Shown one piece after another: positions 26,599-35,374 of a stretch of 64,000 nt of DNA. Location of the stretch: contig NZ_CP151087.1 in NCBI RefSeq assembly GCF_038396785.1, positions 4,154,001 to 4,218,000 on the forward strand, in the 5' to 3' direction. The notes below the pieces were generated by a model. The model had not been told where the DNA came from. It saw only the letters and a list, made by a program, of their open reading frames with translations, and made no database searches. The translations under genes were made by a program, and so were the position numbers. Source of the stretch: Sphingobacterium thalpophilum (lineage in GTDB: Bacteria; Bacteroidota; Bacteroidia; Sphingobacteriales; Sphingobacteriaceae). Position 1 is the first letter of the stretch; each line of letters begins with the position of its first letter.

Positions 26599-28512
26599 TT
26601 AACCAAATAAATTGCTGGTGAATTTCAGCTTAATACCGAGTTGAAAATTATTGATTGTTTTGAATATTTCTTTAATTGTCGCCTTTTCAATATTTGTCAA
26701 ACTATCTATAGGTACGTAATTGTTGGGCGCCAGTTTAGCGATACGGATCTGGTTAGCCTGATTTTTTAGGCGGATCGACATCAGGTAATAATAAGATTGA
26801 TTTAATTCCTCGTACTGTTCTTGTGTGAAGATGCCCAACTCAAGAAGCTGTTTTAGCCTACCACCTGTATTTTCCTCATAAATTCTGTTTTTCAGCGCGT
26901 AAACCCGGACTAAGTCAACAATGGGCGTCATCGCTTTCTTGATATTGAAGACTTCAGAAGAACCTATTGTTTGCGTTTTTATCGCTTTGAAAAATGTGAG
27001 CGGCGGTTCATATTGCAACGCATTCTTTGCAATGAACGTAAAAAAACGCTCGTTGGGTTTTTGTAGCTCAATATTGAGAAATTCTTTGAGTTGATCAATA
27101 ATACCCTGGTCACCATATAATCGCCTACAGTCGAAGAAGGTCGAAAATTTAATCGCATTCTCGGGGATACTTTCTTCAATCCATTTTTTGTAATTTTTCT
27201 TCCAATGTGACAGCGAATGTGTCCATTCGGGATTACTGGCCATATACCCACCGGTACAGTAGCTAAAACCAATTGTATTGAGATGATCCGATACGCGACT
27301 GGCAAAGTTAAGGAAATACGTGCGTACAAGCTCACGTTGTTCGTTTGCTTTATCTTCGTAAATAATTGCATTATCCTGGTCGGTCATTAGCGTCTGTTCT
27401 TTCCTTCCTTCGCTACCCGTTACCATAAACACAAATTTTGCAGGCGGTTCGCCCATTTCTCCGATCACTTTTTCAATTACTTTAAGTGCAATACTGTCGG
27501 CAACGGTGGTAATAACTTGGTTCGCAATCTCGGCATTTACACCCCTACCGAGCAATTGGTGAATAATCTCAGGAACATTATTCCATTTTTCACGCAATTC
27601 ATCCAATGTTTCTGCAAGTTTAACCGATTGAATAAATACGAGGGGCGACTGCCCTTGTTCACTCAATAACCGATTTCGGCTAAGGAAGCCAATATAATGG
27701 CCTGCCTGCTCAACAAGAAGATATCTTGATTTCGTACGGAACATCATCAGTACAGCCTCGTAAAGATAAGCCTGATCCGAAATACTGACAATAGGATTAT
27801 CCATTACCTGAGCAATAGATTGTGTTGCCGGAATCTGCTGGGCCACGACATTGTCTCTTAAGGTAATATCTGTCGCATAGCCAAGAATATGCTCCCCTTT
27901 TTTGATAAATATGCAGCTTACCTTGTGTTTCGCCATGGTTTGCGCAGCCTCAAAGATTGGGGTATCCGGTGTACAGGAAACGATATCTTTGTAGGTGATG
28001 TGTTCAATTTTACGCGAATAAAGTTGGTCTGCAGCAAAATAACTTTCCTCGAAGGAGGCTGGCGACTTAACAAAATGAGAAAACTCCTCATCTAACATTC
28101 TTTTTCCAAAGGAATTGGTGAAAAAATGGAAAAACTCTTCATTCGCATTACAGAGCTCAATAAAGTCTTTTCGGGGTAAACGATAAATGATCGTACCTTT
28201 TTTGGCAATGACGGACTTGAGTGCTTTCGTTCGGTTTAATAAGACCGATATTCCACCAAAACAATACGGTTTATGGTGTATCTCGACCAATCGTTTATTA
28301 TCGGAAACATCCAGAAAGAATGTTTCATATTCACCTTCGAGGATTAAATCAACACCGTCCATATCGGTAATATTCTGCCGATAAACTAAGGTGTCTTTGG
28401 AGAAACGATGTTCATTGAATCTGTCGACAATACTCAATTGTAGGGTTTCGGGCAGAATTTGAAATGGCTGCGTAGATTTCAGCAGGGGTAGGATCGCGTT
28501 GGAGTTTTTCAT
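26599..28512 (-). CDS. cNMP-binding / CBS / DUF294 nucleotidyltransferase-like protein
   Basis: A 637-residue cytoplasmic protein. In order: a cyclic-nucleotide-binding-like beta-barrel (about 15-125), a pair of CBS domains (about 175-285), a DUF294 nucleotidyltransferase domain with GSEGRKEQ (366-373) and the acidic DQD (378-380), and a DUF294 C-terminal helical domain. The architecture suggests a nucleotide-sensing regulator, possibly a protein nucleotidylyltransferase. The start at 28512 (MKNSNAILPLL) is preferred. A start at 28581 would overlap the upstream gene. It follows an exonuclease gene by 10 bp; this pair recurs in many bacteria, sometimes near acetate genes. Confidence 0.85.
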   Translation of the reverse strand: MKNSNAILPLLKSTQPFQILPETLQLSIVDRFNEHRFSKDTLVYRQNITDMDGVDLILEGEYETFFLDVSDNKRLVEIHHKPYCFGGISVLLNRTKALKSVIAKKGTIIYRLPRKDFIELCNANEEFFHFFTNSFGKRMLDEEFSHFVKSPASFEESYFAADQLYSRKIEHITYKDIVSCTPDTPIFEAAQTMAKHKVSCIFIKKGEHILGYATDITLRDNVVAQQIPATQSIAQVMDNPIVSISDQAYLYEAVLMMFRTKSRYLLVEQAGHYIGFLSRNRLLSEQGQSPLVFIQSVKLAETLDELREKWNNVPEIIHQLLGRGVNAEIANQVITTVADSIALKVIEKVIGEMGEPPAKFVFMVTGSEGRKEQTLMTDQDNAIIYEDKANEQRELVRTYFLNFASRVSDHLNTIGFSYCTGGYMASNPEWTHSLSHWKKNYKKWIEESIPENAIKFSTFFDCRRLYGDQGIIDQLKEFLNIELQKPNERFFTFIAKNALQYEPPLTFFKAIKTQTIGSSEVFNIKKAMTPIVDLVRVYALKNRIYEENTGGRLKQLLELGIFTQEQYEELNQSYYYLMSIRLKNQANQIRIAKLAPNNYVPIDSLTNIEKATIKEIFKTINNFQLGIKLKFTSNLFG

Positions 28513-28522
28513 GGAAGTCACA

Positions 28523-29143
28523 TTAACAGATGTTCTCGAATTCAGCTTGCTGATTTTGTATGTCCTGCTCGGATAATTCATCTCTTCGAATCATTTCAAA
28601 ATAGCATTTAGCAGTAATTTCAGCATCTTTTTCAGCATTGTGCATTTCTGTGGCTGGACTCGCAAATAGAGTCTCATGCAGCGATGAAAGCGGGAGATGC
28701 ACCATATTCGGATTCCGAACGTATTTTTTGCTATGCAACAAGGTGCAGAAATAAGCTAAGTTATGAAATGGAATAGCCAAGTTGGATCGATAGAATTCGG
28801 CCGCTAATACCTGCAGGTCGAATGAAAGAAAATGTCCGATAAGCTGGGGCTTATATTTTTTGATGTCATGACTGAATTTCCGTAATACTTCTTTTTTCTT
28901 CTCACCATATTTCATTAGAAAGGGCGGTGTCAATCCATGAATCTGTTCTGATGCAGGACTGATTGGTATTAACGGCTCATAAATATATTTATTGGTTCGT
29001 TTAACTTCATGTTGCTCTTCGTCATAAATGATCCAAGCCAGTTGCAAGATGTGGGGCCAATTATCACCGTCCATGTAACTCTTGTTCCACTTTTTCGGTA
29101 AACCAGATGTTTCCGTATCTAAGAATAGCAAATATTTTTTCAA
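28523..29143 (-). CDS. 3'-5' exonuclease, DnaQ-like DEDDh family
   Basis: A 206-residue exonuclease. The metal-binding acidic residues Asp9 and Glu11 are in FLDTETSGLP, the second Asp is in GHFLSFDLQ, and the final His/Asp pair is in HNAEKDAE. This is the DEDDh fold of the polymerase III epsilon subunit, without other domains. It is the first gene of a two-gene unit with the DUF294 protein and is divergent from rhaT. The biological substrate is unknown. Confidence 0.88.
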   Translation of the reverse strand: MKKYLLFLDTETSGLPKKWNKSYMDGDNWPHILQLAWIIYDEEQHEVKRTNKYIYEPLIPISPASEQIHGLTPPFLMKYGEKKKEVLRKFSHDIKKYKPQLIGHFLSFDLQVLAAEFYRSNLAIPFHNLAYFCTLLHSKKYVRNPNMVHLPLSSLHETLFASPATEMHNAEKDAEITAKCYFEMIRRDELSEQDIQNQQAEFENIC

Positions 29144-29187
29144 TGAATTGTCGGTAATTAATAATTAAAAGTAATCAAAATTTGTTG

Positions 29188-29195
29188 CAGGATAG
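29188..29195 (+). promoter_or_regulatory. CAGGATAG element upstream of rhaT
   Basis: One CAGGATAG copy, 123 bp before the rhaT start. The same octamer occurs in the same orientation upstream of susC, phyH and the GntR gene. This copy lacks the clear second repeat seen at phyH and GntR. Confidence 0.35.
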
Positions 29196-29245
29196 CGGGC
29201 CATATCGAAATAATTTAGCTATAGCGTAACTATTTTGTCGTTACA

Positions 29246-29264
29246 ACATAACAGTACATAACAG
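29246..29264 (+). promoter_or_regulatory. Tandem ACATAACAG repeat, candidate rha operator
   Basis: ACATAACAG occurs at 29246-29254 and again at 29256-29264, an exact 10-bp period. It lies about 55 bp before the rhaT start and about 20 bp before a -7-like TACTTTAG (29284-29291). Direct repeats at one helical turn are typical of activators such as AraC-family proteins. No rhaR gene is in the window. Confidence 0.4.
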
Positions 29265-29317
29265 TTCCTTTTCTGAAATCATTTACTTTAGATATCTAAT
29301 ACCTAAATACATAGATA

Positions 29318-30394
29318 ATGAATGCTGTTTTCGGAGTAATCTTCCACTTTATAGGCGGTTTTGCGTCTGGAAGTTTTTATGTGCCCTATAAAAAGGTGAA
29401 AGGTTGGTCTTGGGAATCCATGTGGATTTTGGGCGGACTTTTTTCGTGGATCATTATACCTCCTATCGCAGCAATGCTCACGATACCCAATTTTATGGAG
29501 ATTATTAAAGAGACCGATCTATCCATTTTGAGTTATACCTTTTTGTTTGGTATGCTTTGGGGGATAGGCGGTCTGACTTACGGTCTTGGTGTCCGTTACC
29601 TTGGCGTATCGTTGGGAAGTAGTATTATTTTGGGACTCAGCATGGTGTTTGGATCCTTGATGCCTAGTATTTATTATTTTTTCAATCGGGCCGAGGGTAA
29701 ACACGGTATCGATTATTTCTTTACGACACAGCCGGGTGTTTGTATTCTCATTGGACTGTTGGTCTGCTTGGTCGGAGTCTATCTATGTGGCAAGGCTGGT
29801 ATGTCCAAAGAAAAGCATCTTTCAACATTATCAGCAGAAAGTAAATCTGATTACAACTTCGGCTTAGGTATCGTCGTGGCGATCGTTTCAGGTATACTAA
29901 GTGCCTGTTTCAATTTTGGTATAGAGTCTGGGAAACCCATGGCGGATGTAAGCAATGCGGTATGGAAGGCCGCTAACCCCAATCAAGGAGAGTTTCTCTA
30001 TCAAAATAATGTAACCTATATCGTAATTCTGTGGGGCGGCTTTATGACAAATTTTATTTGGTGTCTTTATCTGCTCGTCAAGAATAAGTCTTTTAAAGAT
30101 TATACGAAACCAGCAGTGCCGAAGTTGCGGAATTTTCTTTTATGTGCTTCAGCAGGGACAACCTGGTATCTCCAATTTTTCTTTTACGGTATGGGGGAAA
30201 GCCGACTGGGCAATGGCGCAAGTTCCTGGATATTACATATGGCTTTCATCATTCTTATTTCAAATGCCTGGGGCGTTGTATTAAAAGAATGGCGAGGGGT
30301 GGACCGTGTAACCTATCGTTCCATTATTGCTGGAATTATCACAATTATCATTTCCATTTGCATAGTAGGCTTTGCAAGGACATTAGAAAATTAA
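29318..30394 (+). CDS. rhaT: L-rhamnose/proton symporter
   Basis: A 358-residue protein with about ten hydrophobic helices and the RhaT features GGFASGSFYVPYKKVKGWSW near the N-terminus and GLTYGLGVRYLGVSLGSS further in. It imports L-rhamnose across the inner membrane. It starts the rha run rhaT-rhaD-rhaI-rhaB, which makes the substrate call strong. A different, weakly similar transporter is encoded at 55481-56482. Confidence 0.93.
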   Translation: MNAVFGVIFHFIGGFASGSFYVPYKKVKGWSWESMWILGGLFSWIIIPPIAAMLTIPNFMEIIKETDLSILSYTFLFGMLWGIGGLTYGLGVRYLGVSLGSSIILGLSMVFGSLMPSIYYFFNRAEGKHGIDYFFTTQPGVCILIGLLVCLVGVYLCGKAGMSKEKHLSTLSAESKSDYNFGLGIVVAIVSGILSACFNFGIESGKPMADVSNAVWKAANPNQGEFLYQNNVTYIVILWGGFMTNFIWCLYLLVKNKSFKDYTKPAVPKLRNFLLCASAGTTWYLQFFFYGMGESRLGNGASSWILHMAFIILISNAWGVVLKEWRGVDRVTYRSIIAGIITIIISICIVGFARTLEN

Positions 30395-30421
30395 TACTTA
30401 AACAATATAGAAGAGGTGAAA

Positions 30422-32524
30422 ATGTATAAACATGTCAATTACTTATGGGACGATGAGAAAGCACGTACACTAGACGGTGATGAAGTGGCTTTATTATTAT
30501 ATCGTTCGAATATTTTAGGCGCGGATCTAAGAATCACAAATTATGGTGGCGGTAACACCTCCTGCAAAGTTTTTGAAAAAGATCCATTGACCGGAGAGGA
30601 TGTGGAAGTGATGTGGATAAAGGGCTCAGGAGGAGATATTGGGACGCTTAAGAAATCGGGGTTGGCAGCACTGTATCTTCAACGGCTGCGCAGTTTAGCG
30701 CATGTTTATCAAGGCTTGGAGCATGAAGATGAGATGGTTGAACTATTTAACCACTGTATTTACGATCTGGATTCTAAAGCACCATCTATTGATACACCAT
30801 TACATGGGTTTTTACCATTTAAACATATTGATCATTTACATCCCGATGCTGCTATTGCTATTGCCGCTGCAAAAGATGGGAAGAAGATTACACAAGAATT
30901 GTTTAATGGGGCGATCGGCTGGGTAGATTGGCAGCGACCGGGATTTGATCTTGGCCTTAAGTTAAGAGCCTGTTTAGCAGAAAACCCGGGTATTCGGGGT
31001 ATTATGTTGGGATCACATGGCTTGTTTACATGGGGAGACACCGCACATGAATGTTATGTGAATTCATTGGATGTAATCGAAGCTTGCGCGGAATATCTTG
31101 AGCAAAACTATGGTAAAAAAGCACCTGTATTCGGTGGTCAGCAAGTAACTAGCCTGAGCAAGGAAGAAAGAACTGCACAAGCAGCTAAACTTGCGCCGGT
31201 TTTAAGAGGTTTCTGTTCTAGTGAGCGTCACATGATCGGACACTTTACAGATGATGAACGTGTATTGGAATTTATAAATTCAAACGATTTACAACGCTTA
31301 GCTCCGCTTGGTACCAGCTGCCCGGACCACTTCTTAAGAACTAAAATCCAACCGTTAGTACTAAATTTGGATAAATCAGAAGATTTGGATAATGTTGAAG
31401 AGCTAAAAGCGAAATTGGCGCCATTGTTCGAAGCATACCGTGAAATGTATGCACAATATTATGAAAATTGCAAGCATGAAAACAGTCCAGCTGTACGCGA
31501 TAAAAACCCGGTGATTGTTTTATATCCAGGTGTTGGTATGTTTGCGTTTGCGAAAGACAAACAAACTGCACGTGTAGCGGCAGAATTCTACACCAATGCG
31601 ATTAACGTAATGAAAGGAGCGGAAGCTGTAAGTGAATATACGGCCTTGCCTCGTCAGGAAGCTTTCGATATCGAATATTGGTTACTTGAGGAGGCTAAAT
31701 TGCAGCGTATGCCGAAACCAAAAGCACTTTCCGGAAAGATTGCTTTGGTCACTGGAAGCGGTGGCGGAATCGGAAAAGCCATTGCCAAGAAAATGGCACA
31801 GGAAGGGGCAGTGGTTGTGCTTAACGATATTAACGCTGAACGTTTGGCGGAATGCGAACAAGAATTCGTGGCACAATTTGGCCAAGATGCAGTGATCTCC
31901 GTCCTACTGGATGTGACCGAGGAAGTACAGATCCAAGAAGCCTTGTATAAAACTGTTTTAGCATTTGGCGGGATAGATATCATAGTGAATAATGCCGGAT
32001 TGTCGATTTCTAAATCTATCGAGGACCATACCCAAAAAGATTGGGACCTATTGTATGATGTATTGGTTAAAGGACAATTTTTGGTCACCCAAGCGATCAC
32101 GCCAATTTTAAAGGGGCAGAACATCGGTGGTGATATCTTGAATATAGTCAGCAAAAATGCGCTTGTCAGTGGTCCGAATAATGTCGGTTATGGAAGCGCG
32201 AAAGGTGCACAATTGCACTTAAGTAGATTATGCGCCGCGGAGCTTGGACCATTCAAAATTCGTGTCAATGTTGTTAACCCCGATGCAGTGATTTCCGATA
32301 GCAATATTTGGGCTGGCGGATGGGCAGAGGGACGCGCAAAGGCATATGGTATTCAGATCGAGGAACTGCCTACATTTTATGCTAAACGGACCTTGTTGAA
32401 TGAAGTGATTCTACCGGAGGATATTGCAAATGCCTGTTTTTGTTTTGTGGGTGGTTTGCTCTCGAAATCTACAGGTAATATACTCAATGTAGACGGTGGC
32501 GTAGCAATGGCATTTGTGCGCTAA
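30422..32524 (+). CDS. rhaD: Fused rhamnulose-1-phosphate aldolase / short-chain dehydrogenase
   Basis: A 700-residue two-domain protein. The N-terminal half (about 1-400) is a class II aldolase with HGFLPFKHIDHLHPD and GSHGLFTWGDTAHE supplying zinc-ligand histidines. The C-terminal part (about 430-700) is an SDR with VTGSGGGIGKA and the catalytic YGSAK. The aldolase splits rhamnulose-1-P into DHAP and L-lactaldehyde, and the dehydrogenase should then act on lactaldehyde. This fusion is known in several phyla. The ATG at 30422 is preceded by AGAGGTG, an unusually clear ribosome-binding site. A GTG two codons upstream is less likely. Confidence 0.93.
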   Translation: MYKHVNYLWDDEKARTLDGDEVALLLYRSNILGADLRITNYGGGNTSCKVFEKDPLTGEDVEVMWIKGSGGDIGTLKKSGLAALYLQRLRSLAHVYQGLEHEDEMVELFNHCIYDLDSKAPSIDTPLHGFLPFKHIDHLHPDAAIAIAAAKDGKKITQELFNGAIGWVDWQRPGFDLGLKLRACLAENPGIRGIMLGSHGLFTWGDTAHECYVNSLDVIEACAEYLEQNYGKKAPVFGGQQVTSLSKEERTAQAAKLAPVLRGFCSSERHMIGHFTDDERVLEFINSNDLQRLAPLGTSCPDHFLRTKIQPLVLNLDKSEDLDNVEELKAKLAPLFEAYREMYAQYYENCKHENSPAVRDKNPVIVLYPGVGMFAFAKDKQTARVAAEFYTNAINVMKGAEAVSEYTALPRQEAFDIEYWLLEEAKLQRMPKPKALSGKIALVTGSGGGIGKAIAKKMAQEGAVVVLNDINAERLAECEQEFVAQFGQDAVISVLLDVTEEVQIQEALYKTVLAFGGIDIIVNNAGLSISKSIEDHTQKDWDLLYDVLVKGQFLVTQAITPILKGQNIGGDILNIVSKNALVSGPNNVGYGSAKGAQLHLSRLCAAELGPFKIRVNVVNPDAVISDSNIWAGGWAEGRAKAYGIQIEELPTFYAKRTLLNEVILPEDIANACFCFVGGLLSKSTGNILNVDGGVAMAFVR

Positions 32525-32537
32525 TTTCGCTATCTTC

Positions 32538-32575
32538 GGTATTGTGTTTTCAATAGATCGAGAAACCACAATACC
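32538..32575 (+). other. Hairpin between rhaD and rhaI
   Basis: GGTATTGTG (32538-32546) and CACAATACC (32567-32575) form a 9-bp stem with a 20-nt loop in the 81-bp gap. No U-run follows. It is probably an intercistronic RNA structure. Confidence 0.4.
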
Positions 32576-32605
32576 CTATTTTAATAAACCGAAAACAGTA
32601 CTATT

Positions 32606-33883
32606 ATGATTTTAGACAAGTGTGCTATCGCGGCACATAATGACCAGTTGCAGGCGAGGCATCAGCGAGCCTTTGATTTTGTTTCTCACGAGATTGTACA
32701 AACAGAAGAGATTGTAGAAAAACTACAGCAATTCCAGATTGCTATCCCTAGTTGGGCATTGGGTACAGGTGGAACGCGCTTTGGCCGTTTCTCTGGTGCC
32801 GGTGAACCGGCAACACTGGAGCAGAAAATTGCAGATGTAGGCTTGCTGCATGCATTGAATGGATCGAGTGATGCTATTTCATTGCATATTCCCTGGGATA
32901 TTCCTAAAGATGCTGAAGCATTGAAGCAGTATGCAGCAACCTTTGGAATTCACTTTGATGCGATGAATTCAAATACATTTCAAGATCAGGTCGGGCAGGA
33001 GCACAGCTATAAATTTGGGTCTTTGCATCACGTTGATCCACGCGTCCGTCAACAGGCGATAGACCATAATATAGAAGTAATCGACTTTGGAAAACAGTTG
33101 GGGTCAACGTGCTTGTCGGTATGGCTGGCTGACGGTTCATCATTCCCTGGGCAGCTTAATTTTAGACAGGCCTTTGAAAATACCCTTGCCAGCCTACAGG
33201 AAATCTATGCGCATCTACTACCCGTAGACTGGAGCCTGTTTATAGAGTATAAGGCATTTGAACCTTATTTCTATTCGACGACCATTGGCGATTGGGGACA
33301 GTCTTTACTTTTAGCAAATAAGCTGGGACCACAGGCTTTTACCTTGGTGGATTTAGGGCATCATCTACCGAATACAAACATCGAGCAAATCGTATCGCTG
33401 CTGTTGATGGAAGGGAAATTGGGCGGCTTTCATTTCAATGATAGCAAATATGGAGACGACGATCTGACGGCCGGTTGTATGAAACCTTATCAATTGTTTT
33501 TGATATTCAGTGAATTGATCGATGGGATGGATGCGCGGGGAATGGCTCATGAATCGGCTTTAGGCTGGATGATCGATGCTTCACATAATCTGAAAGACCC
33601 ATTAGTTGATTTATTACAATCGGTAGAAGCAATTAAAATAGCCTATGCGCAGGCCTTGCTTATCGATCGGAAATCGCTTCGCGATGCGCAAGCTCAAAAC
33701 GATGTGGTAGCTGCCCAGGAGATTTTGCAACAGGCATTTCGAACCGATGTAAGACCATTGCTTGCTGAGGCGAGACGACGCATCGGTGCGGCATTGGATC
33801 CAATAGGGCTCTTTAGAGAACAGGCGTTACGAGATAGATTGGTGGGGGAAAGAGGAAAAAATAGCGTCGCTACAGGCCTCTAA
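32606..33883 (+). CDS. rhaI: L-rhamnose isomerase
   Basis: A 425-residue TIM-barrel isomerase of the RhaI group found in Bacillus and many Bacteroidota, different from E. coli RhaA. Visible conserved parts are SWALGTGGTRFGRF, the LFIEYKAFEPYFYSTTIGDWG segment (glutamate metal ligand), LVDLGHHLPNTNIE and GFHFNDSKYGDDDLT, which hold the metal ligands. It converts L-rhamnose to L-rhamnulose. It lies between rhaD and rhaB in the rha run. Confidence 0.93.
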   Translation: MILDKCAIAAHNDQLQARHQRAFDFVSHEIVQTEEIVEKLQQFQIAIPSWALGTGGTRFGRFSGAGEPATLEQKIADVGLLHALNGSSDAISLHIPWDIPKDAEALKQYAATFGIHFDAMNSNTFQDQVGQEHSYKFGSLHHVDPRVRQQAIDHNIEVIDFGKQLGSTCLSVWLADGSSFPGQLNFRQAFENTLASLQEIYAHLLPVDWSLFIEYKAFEPYFYSTTIGDWGQSLLLANKLGPQAFTLVDLGHHLPNTNIEQIVSLLLMEGKLGGFHFNDSKYGDDDLTAGCMKPYQLFLIFSELIDGMDARGMAHESALGWMIDASHNLKDPLVDLLQSVEAIKIAYAQALLIDRKSLRDAQAQNDVVAAQEILQQAFRTDVRPLLAEARRRIGAALDPIGLFREQALRDRLVGERGKNSVATGL

Positions 33884-33895
33884 AAGATACACGAC

Positions 33896-35266
33896 ATGGA
33901 AAACAAAAGTATACCTGTCGTAGCCGTATTTGATGTTGGAAAAACGAATAAAAAACTTCTTTTATTTGATAAAAACTATAGCGTGCTATGGGAACGATCT
34001 GCTCGATTTTTAGAAACTGTCGATGAAGATGGGGATCCTTGTGAAAATCTTGAAAGCCTTCGTCTGTCGATTTTTGATGCCTTGCATGAAGTACTCCGGC
34101 GGGACGAATTTGATATTCAGGCAATCAATTTTGCAGCCTATGGGGCTAGCTTGGTTTACATTGATGCACAGGGTAAACCTTTGACTCCCTTATACAACTA
34201 TCTCAAGGATTTTCCTGCGGATATACAGCAACAGTTATATGATGCGTATGGAGGTGTTGTCGCATTTTCATTGGCAACGGCATCACCATCATTGGGTAGT
34301 CTGAATTCGGGCTTACAGCTCTTGCGTCTGAAGCGTGAAAAACCTGATTTATTTGGGCAACTTGCCTATGCGGTACACTTACCTCAATATTTAAGCTTTT
34401 TGGTTTCAGGCAAGCTGTGTACAGATTTGACTAGCATCGGCTGCCATACTGCACTTTGGGACTTCAAACAACACCATTATCATCAATGGGTAGAAGACGA
34501 GGGCCTCGTTGGAGCTTTCCCGCCAATTGTTTCGGGAGATGCAGCCTTTAAAAGTACGTTTCTAGGTAAGTCATATTGGGTTGGAACGGGTTTACATGAT
34601 AGTTCCGCGGCACTTATTCCTTATCTAATGAGTAATAAAGAACCCTTTGTTTTAATTTCTACAGGCACTTGGTGCATTTCATTAAACCCATTTGCGTCGA
34701 TCGATTTGACAATAGAGGAGCTGCAGCAGGATTGTTTGTTCTATCTTTCCTATCGCGGTACTCCCGTAAAAGCCTCCCGTTTATTTGCAGGGTATGAACA
34801 TGAAATTCAATCAAAGCGTATTGCCGATTTCTTTGCGGTGACCACGGCCAAATTTAGAACGCTTGAAATCGACTGGGACATTATCGCGGCTTTGACAGCG
34901 CTTGATCTTCCGAACGCGATAGATTTGAAATCTTTTGAAGCCATTGACCTGCATCGTTATCCAGATTATCAAACCGCTTACCACAGCTTAGTCTGGTGTC
35001 TTGTCAAGGCACAGGTAGCCGCCACCCAACTTGTTCTTTGCTGTACACAGACTGCACGGATATTTGTCGATGGTGGATTTAGTCGAAATCAGATTTATAT
35101 GAGTTTGATTGCACGTGAATTTCCAGCTATGGAGGTGTTTGCTGCAGCGATGCCGCAAGCAACAGCTTTGGGTGCCGCACTGTTGATGCATCAGCATTGG
35201 AACACAGCAGAGATCCCACAAAACTTGGTGGAATTAAAATTATTTAGGCCACATACTGTTTCGTAA
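33896..35266 (+). CDS. rhaB: Rhamnulokinase
   Basis: A 456-residue FGGY-family kinase. The N-terminal ATP-binding motif is VAVFDVGKTNKKLLLFD and the later nucleotide motif is ARIFVDGGFSRNQIYMSL. GLHDSSAALIPYL and LISTGTWCISLNPF are conserved sugar/ATP-site segments. It phosphorylates L-rhamnulose. It starts 12 bp after rhaI and is the last gene before a new control region upstream of susC. FGGY kinases are hard to separate by eye, but the context makes rhamnulose the clear choice. Confidence 0.92.
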   Translation: MENKSIPVVAVFDVGKTNKKLLLFDKNYSVLWERSARFLETVDEDGDPCENLESLRLSIFDALHEVLRRDEFDIQAINFAAYGASLVYIDAQGKPLTPLYNYLKDFPADIQQQLYDAYGGVVAFSLATASPSLGSLNSGLQLLRLKREKPDLFGQLAYAVHLPQYLSFLVSGKLCTDLTSIGCHTALWDFKQHHYHQWVEDEGLVGAFPPIVSGDAAFKSTFLGKSYWVGTGLHDSSAALIPYLMSNKEPFVLISTGTWCISLNPFASIDLTIEELQQDCLFYLSYRGTPVKASRLFAGYEHEIQSKRIADFFAVTTAKFRTLEIDWDIIAALTALDLPNAIDLKSFEAIDLHRYPDYQTAYHSLVWCLVKAQVAATQLVLCCTQTARIFVDGGFSRNQIYMSLIAREFPAMEVFAAAMPQATALGAALLMHQHWNTAEIPQNLVELKLFRPHTVS

Positions 35267-35278
35267 ATGATTTTAGAA

Positions 35279-35295
35279 CAGGATAGTACGGTACA
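35279..35295 (+). promoter_or_regulatory. CAGGATA-type element upstream of susC
   Basis: CAGGATAG (35279-35286), then a degenerate second unit CGGTACA 10 bp later. A TTACTTCGA sequence (35316-35324) downstream is shared with the phyH upstream region. The element starts 96 bp before the susC start. Confidence 0.45.
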
Positions 35296-35374
35296 GCTGT
35301 TCAGTTTGTTTTCTATTACTTCGATATAGAATTATAAACAAATTAAACCAAATTAAATTAAACCTCTAATCAGA

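Noticed and set aside
30422..32524. Novel gene fusion of aldolase and dehydrogenase
   Set aside because: The same RhaD-dehydrogenase fusion is already known in several bacterial groups.
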